In this document: positions 49,405 to 57,780 of the stretch, piece by piece
Numbering within the stretch: the stretch's first letter is position 1
How the letters are laid out: the number at the start of each line of letters is the position of its first letter
Source: Pectobacterium aroidearum
GTDB lineage: Bacteria; Pseudomonadota; Gammaproteobacteria; Enterobacterales; Enterobacteriaceae
NCBI RefSeq assembly: GCF_015689195.1
Contig: NZ_CP065044.1
Span: 4,030,001 to 4,094,000, forward strand
Length of the DNA stretch: 64,000 nt
Direction: 5' to 3'
Notes under the pieces: model-generated
Databases searched by the model: none
What the model was told of the DNA's origin: nothing
What the model saw: only the letters and a program-made list of their open reading frames with translations
Made by a program: the position numbers and the translations under genes

Positions 49405-50685
49405 TTACTGCTTCTGAGAAGCATCCAGCGCCTGCGCCACATCAGCGATGATGTCGTCAATGTGCTCAATGCCGACCGAAATTCGGACCAAATCCTCACT
49501 CACGCCCGCTTTCGCCAGCTCTTCCGCATTTAACTGCCGGTGTGTGGTACTTGCCGGATGGCACGCAAGCGATTTGGCATCGCCGATATTGACCAGCCGT
49601 AAGATCATCTTCAGCGCATCAATAAAGTGACCGCCAGCCGCTTTCCCACCTTTAATGCCAAAACTGATAATCCCAGAGGCTTTGCCCGAGGTAATTTTGT
49701 CGCAGTTTGCTTTATAGGGACTATCCGGCAAGGCGCCATAGTTCACCCAGGTAACCAGCGGGTGTTGATTCAGGTAGCTAGCCAACGCTTCCGCATTGCT
49801 GCAATGGCGTTCGATACGCAGGCTGAGGGTTTCCAGCCCCTGCAACAGCAAGAACGTGCTGTGAGGAGAAAGCGCCGCGCCCGTATTGCGTAACGGCACA
49901 ACCCGGCAGCGCCCGATATAGGCCGCCGGACCGAAAGCGTCGGTATACACTACGCCGTGATAAGAAGGATCGGGCTCGTTCAGTAACGGGAAACGCGCTT
50001 TATTCGCCACCCAGTCAAACTTGCCGGAATCGATAATCGCACCGCCAATCGTGGTGCCGTGACCACCGATATATTTGGTCAGTGAGTGGACGACGATATC
50101 TGCACCGTGTTCAAAAGGCCGGCACAGCACGGGGGTCGCCACGGTATTATCGACAATCACCGGGACGCCGTGGCGATGTGCAATTTCCGCGATTTTGGCA
50201 ATGTCCACGATGTTTCCCGCCGGATTCCCGATAGATTCACAAAAAACAGCGCGGGTGCGTTCATCAATCAGCGACTCCAGCGTCGTAAAATCATCAAAAG
50301 AGGCCATTCGCACTTCAACGCCCTGACGCGGCAAGGTATGGGCAAACAGGTTATAGGTACCGCCATACAGTTGGCTGGTGCTGACGATATTGTCCCCAAC
50401 CTGCGTGAGCGCCTGGAGCGAATAGGTAATCGCCGCCATACCGGATGACAGCACCAGTGCGCCAATGCCGCCTTCAATAGCAGCCAGACGTTGTTCAAGC
50501 ACCGCGTTCGTCGGGTTCATGATACGGCTATAGATGTTGCCCGCCACTTTCAGATCAAACAGATCGGCACCGTGTTGCGTGTCGTCAAATGTGTAAGACG
50601 TCGTCTGGTAAATCGGCACGGCTGCGGACTTCGTTGTCGCTTCAGATTCATAACCATGATGTAGCGCGAGGGATTCAAGTTTCAT
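49405..50685 (-). CDS. metY: O-acetylhomoserine sulfhydrylase-type PLP enzyme (MetY)
   Basis: This 426-aa Cys/Met-metabolism PLP enzyme has the PLP-binding Lys in HSLTKYIGGHGT and the motifs YSRIMNPTN, ALVLSSGMAAI, VVIDNTVATP-like VDNTVATPVLCRP, and LRLVNIGDAKSL. The length and the C-terminal RISVGIEHIDDIIADV fit MetY rather than the shorter MetB/MetC. It condenses O-acetylhomoserine with sulfide or methanethiol. No SAM riboswitch or MetJ operator array is visible in the upstream 322 bp. Confidence 0.9.
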   Translation of the reverse strand: MKLESLALHHGYESEATTKSAAVPIYQTTSYTFDDTQHGADLFDLKVAGNIYSRIMNPTNAVLEQRLAAIEGGIGALVLSSGMAAITYSLQALTQVGDNIVSTSQLYGGTYNLFAHTLPRQGVEVRMASFDDFTTLESLIDERTRAVFCESIGNPAGNIVDIAKIAEIAHRHGVPVIVDNTVATPVLCRPFEHGADIVVHSLTKYIGGHGTTIGGAIIDSGKFDWVANKARFPLLNEPDPSYHGVVYTDAFGPAAYIGRCRVVPLRNTGAALSPHSTFLLLQGLETLSLRIERHCSNAEALASYLNQHPLVTWVNYGALPDSPYKANCDKITSGKASGIISFGIKGGKAAGGHFIDALKMILRLVNIGDAKSLACHPASTTHRQLNAEELAKAGVSEDLVRISVGIEHIDDIIADVAQALDASQKQ

Positions 50686-51007
50686 CTTACGAGCCTTTTT
50701 GTCATTCGTTGGAGTGAGGAAAATATCGACACAAAATAGCAGACTGCGCTCGGGAAAAGCACTTGATGATGTAGAAGAAATGGAGATAAGTTAGTAAAAA
50801 CAAGACTAAATTTCAGCGTTACATTATTACGCTGAAGCTCCCTCACAAAACCGTACGCGGCCTCAGCACTGAATCTGAAAAAGCGATAAAATTTGCGCAG
50901 AGAAAAAAACGTGCGCACCGTAACCTATCTGCGCGTCTCGTATTGCACCGCCTGTAAATCACAGCTACTTTTAACGTCATGGATCCCCCCACCCGAAAGC
51001 CCAATAA
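50686..51007. other. Divergent promoter region metY / UxuB-like
   Basis: These 322 bp hold no supported ORF. No riboswitch, KdgR or MetJ site was recognised. Confidence 0.4.
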
Positions 51008-52495
51008 ATGACTGATAAAATAAAAAATATCGCTACCTGCGAATTACCTGCCAGCGTCCAGTTCCCCCGCTACGATCGTAAGGCGCTGAAGCCGCGTATC
51101 GTTCATATTGGTTTTGGCGCTTTTCATCGTGCTCATCAGGCACTGCTCACCGATCGCGTGCTGAATATGGTGGGAGGAGACTGGGGAATTTGTGAAGTCG
51201 TGTTATTCAGCGACGACACCATGATTAATGCGCTGCGCCAGCAGGATCATCTGTTCACCGTGCTGGAAAAGGCTGCGACGAGCAATCAGCCCATTGTCGT
51301 TGGTGCCGTGTGTGAATCGTTACATGCCAAAATAGAAGGTATTAACGCTATTATTGAGAAACTCGCCGCGCCAGAAACTGCCATTGTTTCCCTGACGATT
51401 ACCGAAAAGGGCTATTGCATGGACGGTACGAGCGGCAAGCTAGATCGAACCAATAAGCTGATTCAACAGGATCTCATCGATCCTCGTCGCCCCGTATCGG
51501 TGCCGGGCCTGCTGGCGGAAGCGCTGCGCTTGCGCCACGAACGTGGGATCGCACCGTTCACCGTCCTCTCCTGCGATAACGTGCCGGAAAATGGCAAAAC
51601 GGCCAAAGCCGCCGTGTTGGAATCGGCCGGGATCAACGATCGAAACCTGATCGATTGGATCGAAGCTCAGGTTTCATTCCCAAATACGATGGTGGATCGC
51701 ATTGTCCCAGCGGCAACGCCGGAAACGTTGCAGGAAATTGCCGATCACCTTGGCGTCGCCGATCCCTGTGCGATAGCCTGTGAACCCTTTATTCAATGGG
51801 TGATCGAAGATCATTTCACTGCCGGACGCCCCGAATGGGAAAAAGCTGGCGTACAGCTGGTACATGACGTACTGCCGTTTGAAGAAATGAAACTGCGTAT
51901 GCTGAACGGCAGCCATTCATTCTTGGCCTATCTGGGCTATCTCGCTGGTTACGATCACGTCAGTGACTGTATGAACGACGAGAACTATCGCCGTGCCGTG
52001 TCTCATCTCATGCTGCTGGAACAGGCACCGACGCTCAGCGTGGTAGATATCGACCTGAAAGATTATGCCGTCCAGCTACTGACCCGTTTTTCCAACCCGG
52101 CGCTCAAGCATCGGACGTGGCAGATTGCCATGGACGGTTCACAGAAGCTGCCTCAGCGCATGCTGGAATCGCTACGGTGGCATGTGAGCAACGGCGGAGA
52201 CTACCGCTGTCTGGCATTGGGAATCGCTGGCTGGATGCGTTATGTCAGCGGAAAAGATGATGCGGGCAACCCGATTGAAATCCGCGATCCGCTGGCTGAC
52301 AAGCTCAGGCACGTCGTTGAGGAAACATCAGACAGCGCCGAGCGAGTCAGTGCGTTTCTCAATATTCGTTCTATTTTCGGCGAGGATCTGCCGACCAATC
52401 ACGATGTCTTTAACGCTATCGCGCAGGCTTACCTGAAGCTGCGCGATCACGGCGCAAAGAACACCGTGGCTGCACTGGCACAAGACTTTAAATAA
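51008..52495 (+). CDS. Mannitol-dehydrogenase-family hexuronate reductase (UxuB/YdfI-like)
   Basis: This 495-aa long-chain polyol dehydrogenase has the nucleotide-binding RIVHIGFGAFHRAHQALL near residue 30, SLTITEKGYC, VMSCDN-like VLSCDNVPENG, and the catalytic block EEMKLRMLNGSHSFLAYLGYLAG (Lys and Asn-His). It aligns best in memory with E. coli YdfI, and next with UxuB fructuronate reductase. Because togT is close by, a role in converting uronate or a related keto-sugar is likely, but the exact substrate is uncertain. The Shine-Dalgarno sequence is weak. Confidence 0.82.
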   Translation: MTDKIKNIATCELPASVQFPRYDRKALKPRIVHIGFGAFHRAHQALLTDRVLNMVGGDWGICEVVLFSDDTMINALRQQDHLFTVLEKAATSNQPIVVGAVCESLHAKIEGINAIIEKLAAPETAIVSLTITEKGYCMDGTSGKLDRTNKLIQQDLIDPRRPVSVPGLLAEALRLRHERGIAPFTVLSCDNVPENGKTAKAAVLESAGINDRNLIDWIEAQVSFPNTMVDRIVPAATPETLQEIADHLGVADPCAIACEPFIQWVIEDHFTAGRPEWEKAGVQLVHDVLPFEEMKLRMLNGSHSFLAYLGYLAGYDHVSDCMNDENYRRAVSHLMLLEQAPTLSVVDIDLKDYAVQLLTRFSNPALKHRTWQIAMDGSQKLPQRMLESLRWHVSNGGDYRCLALGIAGWMRYVSGKDDAGNPIEIRDPLADKLRHVVEETSDSAERVSAFLNIRSIFGEDLPTNHDVFNAIAQAYLKLRDHGAKNTVAALAQDFK

Positions 52496-52862
52496 CGATA
52501 AACCCAAGCAGACCAAGGTACAACGCACTTTGGACACCCAGCGCCAAAGTGCGGCTTTTCCCTTTTGTTTCATCCAGCCACGGCAGCGATGACCAGCTCA
52601 TCCCCCCACCAATAACGGCAATCACCAACAGCGCCGCGGCGATCAGCCAGACGAGCTTATCCAGCAGCGAATTGGGAAACAAAATTTGCATTGCGGAAAC
52701 GACAAGAAACAGGGTGGCGCAACGTAATACCCCAACCAGAATCCCCGCCCGATCTCTCAGCCCACGCGGAGCGGAAGAAGGTAACCAGGCCTGAAAAGCA
52801 AACAACCCAACCACGGCAATAAAGACGACATAAATAACGGCGTAGATCATCAAATGACTCAC
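52488..52862 (-). CDS. Small hypothetical membrane protein
   Basis: This 124-aa, very hydrophobic protein has about four helices (IYAVIYVVFIAVVGLFAF, GVLRCATLFLVVSAMQIL, LVWLIAAALLVIAVIGG, VQSALYLGLLGFIVI). It is not recognised. Its 3' end overlaps the convergent uronate reductase gene by 8 bp. The consistent topology and codon use make it likely to be a real gene. Confidence 0.6.
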   Translation of the reverse strand: MSHLMIYAVIYVVFIAVVGLFAFQAWLPSSAPRGLRDRAGILVGVLRCATLFLVVSAMQILFPNSLLDKLVWLIAAALLVIAVIGGGMSWSSLPWLDETKGKSRTLALGVQSALYLGLLGFIVI

Positions 52863-53107
52863 GTTACGGCTCCTGATAAGGGGATACGATCAAGTAAACT
52901 GGGCGGGATGATGACGATATTTCCTCTCTGAGGTCAATGCGTTATTTCATATCACGCTATCGATTTGTGGGGCAGCGCTCAATGTCGGCTCGCCGCCAAT
53001 CTGCGCGCGTACCGCTCTGCTGTAAGAAATATACATATTTTGTAACTTAAGCACATAAAGGCAGGATCAAAAAATTATAAAAAGCAAATTAAAATATCTT
53101 ATTTCAT

Positions 53108-53124
53108 GATCTGTCTGACAGATC
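53108..53124. promoter_or_regulatory. Unassigned 17-bp palindrome upstream of togT
   Basis: gatctgtc-t-gacagatc is a perfect 8-bp inverted repeat around one base, about 120 bp before togT. It does not match KdgR or CRP consensus, so it is a candidate site for another regulator. Confidence 0.5.
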
Positions 53125-53208
53125 GTCATTAAAAGCGCGCGAAAGCGTGATCGTCAGTTTACTTTCTTTTCAATAGAGCAAATTATAAAGAAATGATAGT
53201 TCAATCGA

Positions 53209-53227
53209 ACTGAAATATTGTTTCATA
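53209..53227 (+). promoter_or_regulatory. KdgR box upstream of togT
   Basis: actgaaatattgtttcata carries the TGAAA...TTTCA symmetrical core of the KdgR operator (consensus AATGAAA-N5-TTTCATT type). It ends 18 bp before the ATG, where a repressor would block transcription. Confidence 0.8.
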
Positions 53228-53245
53228 TTTGTAATTAGGCTGATC

Positions 53246-54772
53246 ATGAATAAACCAATCTCTTTTAAACATACGTTCTGCTACGGCAGCGCGAACCTGC
53301 TTGGCAGTGGCGCGCTTGCTATCAGCGGCGCATGGCTGATGTACTTTTACACCACATTTTGTGGATTAACATTAGTTCAGGCCGCTGCCATTTTCTCCGT
53401 TGCCAGCATCATCGATGCTATCAGTAACCCTATCATGGGGTACATCAGCGATAACTTCTACAACACCCGTATTGGTCGCCGGTTTGGCCGCCGCCGCTTC
53501 TTTATTTTGCTCGGTGTCCCGCTGGTTCTGGTTTACCCCATGCTGTGGGTTGATGGCTTTGGTTTTTGGTACTACCTGGCGACATACGTGCTGTTCGAGC
53601 TGATTTACACCTCGATTATGGTGCCGTATGAAACGCTGGCGACCGAAATGACTTCCGATTTCAAACTGCGTTCTAAACTGACGGGTTCTAAAGCCATTTT
53701 CGGCAAAATCGCCAACTTCCTGGCGGCATTTATTCCCGGGCAGTTTATTGCCGTCTACGGTAAAGACTCCTCGACGCCATTCTTCTACACCGGTCTGGTC
53801 TACGGTGCCATTATGTGTGCGGCAATGATCGCGCTGTATATGACGTCCTGGGAACGCCCGGTCAACGAAATCGTCCGTGAAAGCACTTCTAGTCTGTGGC
53901 AGGCGATGAAAAAGCTGAGCGTGGATATGGTTTCGACCTTCCGCCTGCGTATTTTCCGCAAGCATCTGGGAATGTACCTGTTTGGCTTTGGCGCTGAGTG
54001 GCTGTTCGCTTCCGCGTTTACCTACTTCATCGTTTTTGGTCTGAAACAGAACACGGCGCTGGTATCACACCTCAATAGCTTCAGTTCGGTCATGCAGCTG
54101 ATTTCTACCGCGGCCTTCATCGGTATCTGCGTCAAAATGGGCTTTGCGCGACCGTTCCGTTTAGCGTTGATGATAGTGATTGTCAGCGTCATCGCCTATG
54201 CCGCGCTTTATTTTGCTAACTGGTCAGAAGACATGACCATCTTTGTTCTGTTTGCCATCACTGCCGTATTTGGCCTGAGTACAGGTGGCATCTACTACAT
54301 TCCCTGGACGGTTTATACCTTCCTGGCTGACGTGGATGAAGTCCTGACCGGTCGTCGCCGTGAAGGTATCTACGCGGGTGCCATGACGTTTGCCGGCAAA
54401 ATGGTGCGTTCTGTGATTGTCTTCGCCATGGGTTGGACGCTGAGCCAATTCGGCTTTGTCTCCGGGCAGTCGGCACAGCCGGAATCAGCCGTGCAGGCGA
54501 TTGTTGGCGTGTTCTCACTGGGCGTTATCGGCCTTGCGCTGGTTGCCATTTACTACACAACGCAGATGAAGTTGGATCGTAAGAACCACGCCATCCTGTT
54601 GGAAGAAATTGCACGTATCAAAGCGGGTGGCACCATTGCCGATGTACCGCCTCACGCACGTGCTGTCGCAGAAGAACTGACAGGTTGGGAATATGAGAAA
54701 TGCTGGGGCAATAACCCGTTAGGCGTTCAGTCTGAAGAGACAAAACCGCAGGTTGCTACTGCGCAGCATTAA
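53246..54772 (+). CDS. togT: TogT-like oligogalacturonide transporter (GPH family)
   Basis: This 508-aa symporter has 12 helices and GPH-family motifs: FCYGSANLLGSGALAISGAWLMYFY, DAISNPIMGYISDNFYNTRIGRRFGRRRFF and VPYETLATEMTSDFKLRSKLTGSK. It resembles the Dickeya TogT protein, which imports oligogalacturonides released from pectin. The KdgR box just upstream strongly supports a pectin role, since KdgR is the pectinolysis repressor that is relieved by 2-keto-3-deoxygluconate. Confidence 0.87.
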   Translation: MNKPISFKHTFCYGSANLLGSGALAISGAWLMYFYTTFCGLTLVQAAAIFSVASIIDAISNPIMGYISDNFYNTRIGRRFGRRRFFILLGVPLVLVYPMLWVDGFGFWYYLATYVLFELIYTSIMVPYETLATEMTSDFKLRSKLTGSKAIFGKIANFLAAFIPGQFIAVYGKDSSTPFFYTGLVYGAIMCAAMIALYMTSWERPVNEIVRESTSSLWQAMKKLSVDMVSTFRLRIFRKHLGMYLFGFGAEWLFASAFTYFIVFGLKQNTALVSHLNSFSSVMQLISTAAFIGICVKMGFARPFRLALMIVIVSVIAYAALYFANWSEDMTIFVLFAITAVFGLSTGGIYYIPWTVYTFLADVDEVLTGRRREGIYAGAMTFAGKMVRSVIVFAMGWTLSQFGFVSGQSAQPESAVQAIVGVFSLGVIGLALVAIYYTTQMKLDRKNHAILLEEIARIKAGGTIADVPPHARAVAEELTGWEYEKCWGNNPLGVQSEETKPQVATAQH

Positions 54773-54831
54773 TCAATAGACTAGCGTCTATCGAAGGCAG
54801 GTATCAATTAAAACTGTCATCAGCTAAACCC

Positions 54832-54860
54832 AATCAGCCCAATCTCGTATTGGGCTGATT
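54832..54860 (+). terminator. Hairpin after togT
   Basis: aatcagcccaat (54832-54843) and attgggctgatt (54849-54860) form a perfect 12-bp stem with a 5-nt loop, followed by catttagc. It is a likely togT terminator despite a poor T-run. Confidence 0.6.
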
Positions 54861-54903
54861 CATTTAGCGCTTCATATTTTGATTAACTGAGCGAGCAGGA
54901 TAT

Positions 54904-54933
54904 GGCAGAGGATTGCATCATCAATCCTCTGCC
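54904..54933 (-). terminator. Hairpin after the AI-2E-family gene
   Basis: ggcagaggattg (54904-54915) and caatcctctgcc (54922-54933) form a perfect 12-bp stem with a 6-nt loop, just downstream of the minus-strand stop at 54945. No T-run. Confidence 0.5.
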
Positions 54934-54944
54934 AAAATGCAGCA

Positions 54945-55955
54945 TTAAATCAACGAGGCTTCTTTCAATTCACTTTTCAGGTAAGCGTAATATATCGGGG
55001 CCGCAATCACACCGGCCAACCCAAAGGCCGCTTCAAACACCAGCATCGCCAGCAGGATTTCCCACGCGTGCGCTTTGATTCTTGTCCCAACGATTTGTGC
55101 ATTCAGGAAGTACTCAAGCTTATGAATCAGCATCAAATACACCAGCGCAACCAGTGCGATCGGCAGCGAAAGCGATAAACCCGACAGGAAAACAATTGAG
55201 TTGGAGATCAGGTTGCCGATGACCGGTAGCAAACCAAAAACAAACGTGAGCACCACCAGCGTTTTAGCAAACGGCAGATGAATACCGCACAGCGGCAAAG
55301 CGCCAAGAATAAAAATGGCAGACAGCACCGTATTAACCGCAGAGATTTTCACCTGAGCGAAAACAATGTTGCGGAACGATGCCGATAGCAAGGTAACCCG
55401 ACGCAGCAACTCCGCTTTGAGCAAAGGCTTTTCCGTGTCCTGATCGACGTTATAAAGCGACACAATCGCCCCCAGCACCATACCGATTAGCATCGTCACA
55501 AACCCATGCAGGAAACTTTTCCCCATGTTCTGCAACATGACAATATGTGCCTGAACCCATTGCAGCAGTTCGCGCTGAAGCTCTTCAATACTGACAGGCA
55601 AATACCCCGGTAAATAGTGGGCGACCTGCTGCTGGATATCATTGAGGATGTATCCAATACGCACGTTGAATGCCGCCGTATCCTTCATTTCCTGCATCAA
55701 CAGCCCGACCAGGCTACCAAACAGTAAGCTCAGCAGGCTGACCACCAATGTGCTGATCACCGCGACCACAATCCAGCGAGCGCGCTTACCGCTGATGACC
55801 CGTTGAAAATAGGGCGTCAGTAAATTCACAATTTCATACACCAAAAAACCGGCAATAAAGCAGGCCAGCAGGCGTAAAGGCAGCAAGATAAGCAGGCCAC
55901 CCATAATAAAGAAAAAGCTCAACAGGCGAGCTTGTTTCAGGTTCAGTAACTGCAT
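54945..55955 (-). CDS. AI-2E/PerM-family membrane protein
   Basis: This 336-aa membrane protein has about eight hydrophobic segments arranged as in the AI-2E transporter family (PF01594): paired N-terminal helices, a soluble stretch (about 95-140), then FLHGFVTMLIGMVLGAIVSLYN and the C-terminal VGTRIKAHAWEILLAMLVFEAAFGLAGVIAAPIYYAYLKSEL. The substrate is unknown; family members have been linked to AI-2 export or Na+/H+ antiport. Confidence 0.82.
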   Translation of the reverse strand: MQLLNLKQARLLSFFFIMGGLLILLPLRLLACFIAGFLVYEIVNLLTPYFQRVISGKRARWIVVAVISTLVVSLLSLLFGSLVGLLMQEMKDTAAFNVRIGYILNDIQQQVAHYLPGYLPVSIEELQRELLQWVQAHIVMLQNMGKSFLHGFVTMLIGMVLGAIVSLYNVDQDTEKPLLKAELLRRVTLLSASFRNIVFAQVKISAVNTVLSAIFILGALPLCGIHLPFAKTLVVLTFVFGLLPVIGNLISNSIVFLSGLSLSLPIALVALVYLMLIHKLEYFLNAQIVGTRIKAHAWEILLAMLVFEAAFGLAGVIAAPIYYAYLKSELKEASLI

Positions 55956-56137
55956 GATGACATCCCGTATGAAGAGGCAACGCCGAGAATACTCGTTGTG
56001 GAGTATGCTACGCCTTTTTCGGTATCAACAGATTGATATATATGCGCCAGATTTGCGTTTCGTCTGCGAGTGATAACCAACCAGATAACAAACAGAGAAT
56101 ATTTTTGGTGTTTTATCGGTGAAATACCAGCAGTGTT

Positions 56138-57085
56138 TTAACTCGGCTGGATATCCACCCACCAGGAAAAACGTCGGCTTACCTTCACCGGCAGCGTTCG
56201 CGCAACGGCATCGAGCAGGCGATCGGTTTCATGCAGCGGAAAAACGCCCGAAATCCGTAGCGTTGTAACAGCGGAATCAACATGAAAATAGCCACTGTGA
56301 TAGCGGGAAACTTCATTAATGAACTGCCCTAGCGGCATGTTATCCGCAACCAGTTGCCCTTTACGCCAGCTCTGGCGGAAATTCTCAACGGGAGTCGGTT
56401 CACTGCTCTTGTCGCGGGTAAAGATAACCTGTTGCCCTGCCATCACCCGTCGTGCGGCAGGGACTGCCGTTTGTAGCAAAACCTCACCGCTAAAAACGGA
56501 AAGCACGCTATGGGCGGATGTATAGCGCAGTGCTAATTGGCAGGTATGCGCAGAAGCGGCGAGATCGCCATGGGGTGTAGTCAACCGGGCTGCATGTGCC
56601 GTTTGGTTGTCCAGCATCAATTCACCTTTGATCAATTGAAACGTCAGCGGCTGAGACAACGCAGGGTTGCCCTGCTGATTCAATGCCGAATCGGTATTGA
56701 GCCAGAGCGTCATCCCCGTTTCGATGCTGAGTTCACGCGTTTCTCCCATACCCGTACGGTAATCGGCAGCATATCTTTCCCACGGCAGACTAAAGCCCGC
56801 GCCTCCGGTAAGGCTGACGATTGCCAATAATTTCAGCATACGCCGGCGTTCCTCACCCCGCTTACTCAGCACCGAAGAGGCTAACTGGCTGTCTACCGCA
56901 TGGAAGCGGGCATGAATCTGTTCAACCTGCTGCCAGGCAAGCTGATGGGTGTCATCCTGACGTAACCAGCGCTGCCATGCCTGACGATCGTGCTCGGAGC
57001 AGTCTTCGTCATACAGCGTGGCATACCACTCAGCGGCAGCATAAAGAACATCTTTGGGAATAGAAGACGTAATAGAGGAAATCAT
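56138..57085 (-). CDS. FecR-like anti-sigma/sigma-activating protein
   Basis: This protein of about 315 aa starts at ATG 57083-57085 (AGGA 5 bases upstream, ATGA overlap with the sigma gene stop); a longer frame would start with a weaker codon. The N-terminal cytoplasmic domain has the FecR pattern (AAEWYATLYDEDCSEHDRQAWQRWL...HQLAWQQVE). A single weakly hydrophobic segment (about 85-100) and a periplasmic FecR domain follow (WLNTDSALN, TPHGDLAASAHTC, LSVFSGEVLLQ), with a final STN-like part. It relays siderophore-receptor binding to the sigma factor encoded just upstream. Confidence 0.87.
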   Translation of the reverse strand: MISSITSSIPKDVLYAAAEWYATLYDEDCSEHDRQAWQRWLRQDDTHQLAWQQVEQIHARFHAVDSQLASSVLSKRGEERRRMLKLLAIVSLTGGAGFSLPWERYAADYRTGMGETRELSIETGMTLWLNTDSALNQQGNPALSQPLTFQLIKGELMLDNQTAHAARLTTPHGDLAASAHTCQLALRYTSAHSVLSVFSGEVLLQTAVPAARRVMAGQQVIFTRDKSSEPTPVENFRQSWRKGQLVADNMPLGQFINEVSRYHSGYFHVDSAVTTLRISGVFPLHETDRLLDAVARTLPVKVSRRFSWWVDIQPS

Positions 57086-57606
57086 AAGTCCTGACACAAT
57101 AGACAATTCAGCATCGCCTGTGCCATATATTTTTTTACCATCCGCTCGGAAACGGCTAATTGTTCAGCGACCTGTCGATAGGTCAAACCGTCAAGATGCA
57201 CCAACAAGAATGCCTGACGCACTTTGCCGGGCAGCGTCGCCAGCATCTGATCGATGGCCAACAGCGCATCAACCACCATCGCCTGCTGCTCCAGCGAGGG
57301 AGCAAAATGAAATTCCTGCTCTGCCAGCACCTGAAGGTAAGCATTCTCGATATCTTTACGCCGCCAGTGATTCACCATCAGCCCATGCGCCACGGTCGTC
57401 AACCAGGCGCGCGGTTCACGGATACGATCGCCCTGAGGCTGGCAGATCAAACGTAGGAACGTATCCTGCGCCAGATCCGCAGCCTGCTGTGAACACCCCA
57501 AACGCCGACGCAACCACGCCTGTAACCAGGCATGATGGTCATGATAAATCTGCTGAACGTTTAAGGTTTCAGGCTGATTGGGGCAGACAGCGGCGGGACT
57601 CTTCAC
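57082..57606 (-). CDS. FecI-like ECF sigma factor
   Basis: This 174-aa ECF sigma factor has region 2 (about 25-90: QAADLAQDTFLRLI, EPRAWLTTVAHGLMVNHWRRKDIE) and region 4 (about 115-170: LPGKVRQAFLLVHLDGLTYRQVAEQLAVSERMVKKYM). The Fe-starvation FecI style is clear, and it overlaps the FecR-like gene. A Fur box with 15 of 19 matches lies just upstream. It is predicted to drive the neighbouring TonB receptor gene in response to its ligand. Confidence 0.9.
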   Translation of the reverse strand: MKSPAAVCPNQPETLNVQQIYHDHHAWLQAWLRRRLGCSQQAADLAQDTFLRLICQPQGDRIREPRAWLTTVAHGLMVNHWRRKDIENAYLQVLAEQEFHFAPSLEQQAMVVDALLAIDQMLATLPGKVRQAFLLVHLDGLTYRQVAEQLAVSERMVKKYMAQAMLNCLLCQDL

Positions 57607-57630
57607 GGTATTCGCTCAATGTGACAGCAA

Positions 57631-57649
57631 TGAAATGATTTTCATTATC
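57631..57649 (-). promoter_or_regulatory. Fur box upstream of the fecI-like gene
   Basis: Minus strand GATAATGAAAATCATTTCA matches the Fur consensus at 15 of 19 positions, 25 bp before the sigma factor start. Confidence 0.8.
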
Positions 57650-57729
57650 ATTAAAAGCAAAGTCAACGACTATTCACGTCTATGGAGCGGATTACGGTAA
57701 AAAAGGGGGGATTGCATCGCGAGTGGTGG

Positions 57730-57756
57730 AAAAAAGAAAGAAGCCCGAAGGCTTCT
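57730..57756 (-). terminator. Rho-independent terminator of the siderophore receptor gene
   Basis: gaagcc/ggcttc with a 4-nt loop (57740-57755), followed on the minus strand by TTTCTTTTTT, about 25 bp past the stop. Confidence 0.85.
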
Positions 57757-57780
57757 TTTAGTGATGTTTGATACGGGAGA

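Larger units (their letters stand above)
52863..53245. other. Upstream region of togT
   Basis: This 383-bp, AT-rich region carries the KdgR box and an 8-1-8 palindrome listed separately. No ORF was seen. Confidence 0.5.

Noticed and set aside
50595-50606. MetJ-like agacgtcgtct inside the 5' end of metY
   Set aside because: It lies in coding sequence with conserved residues and is not a tandem array; probably coincidental.
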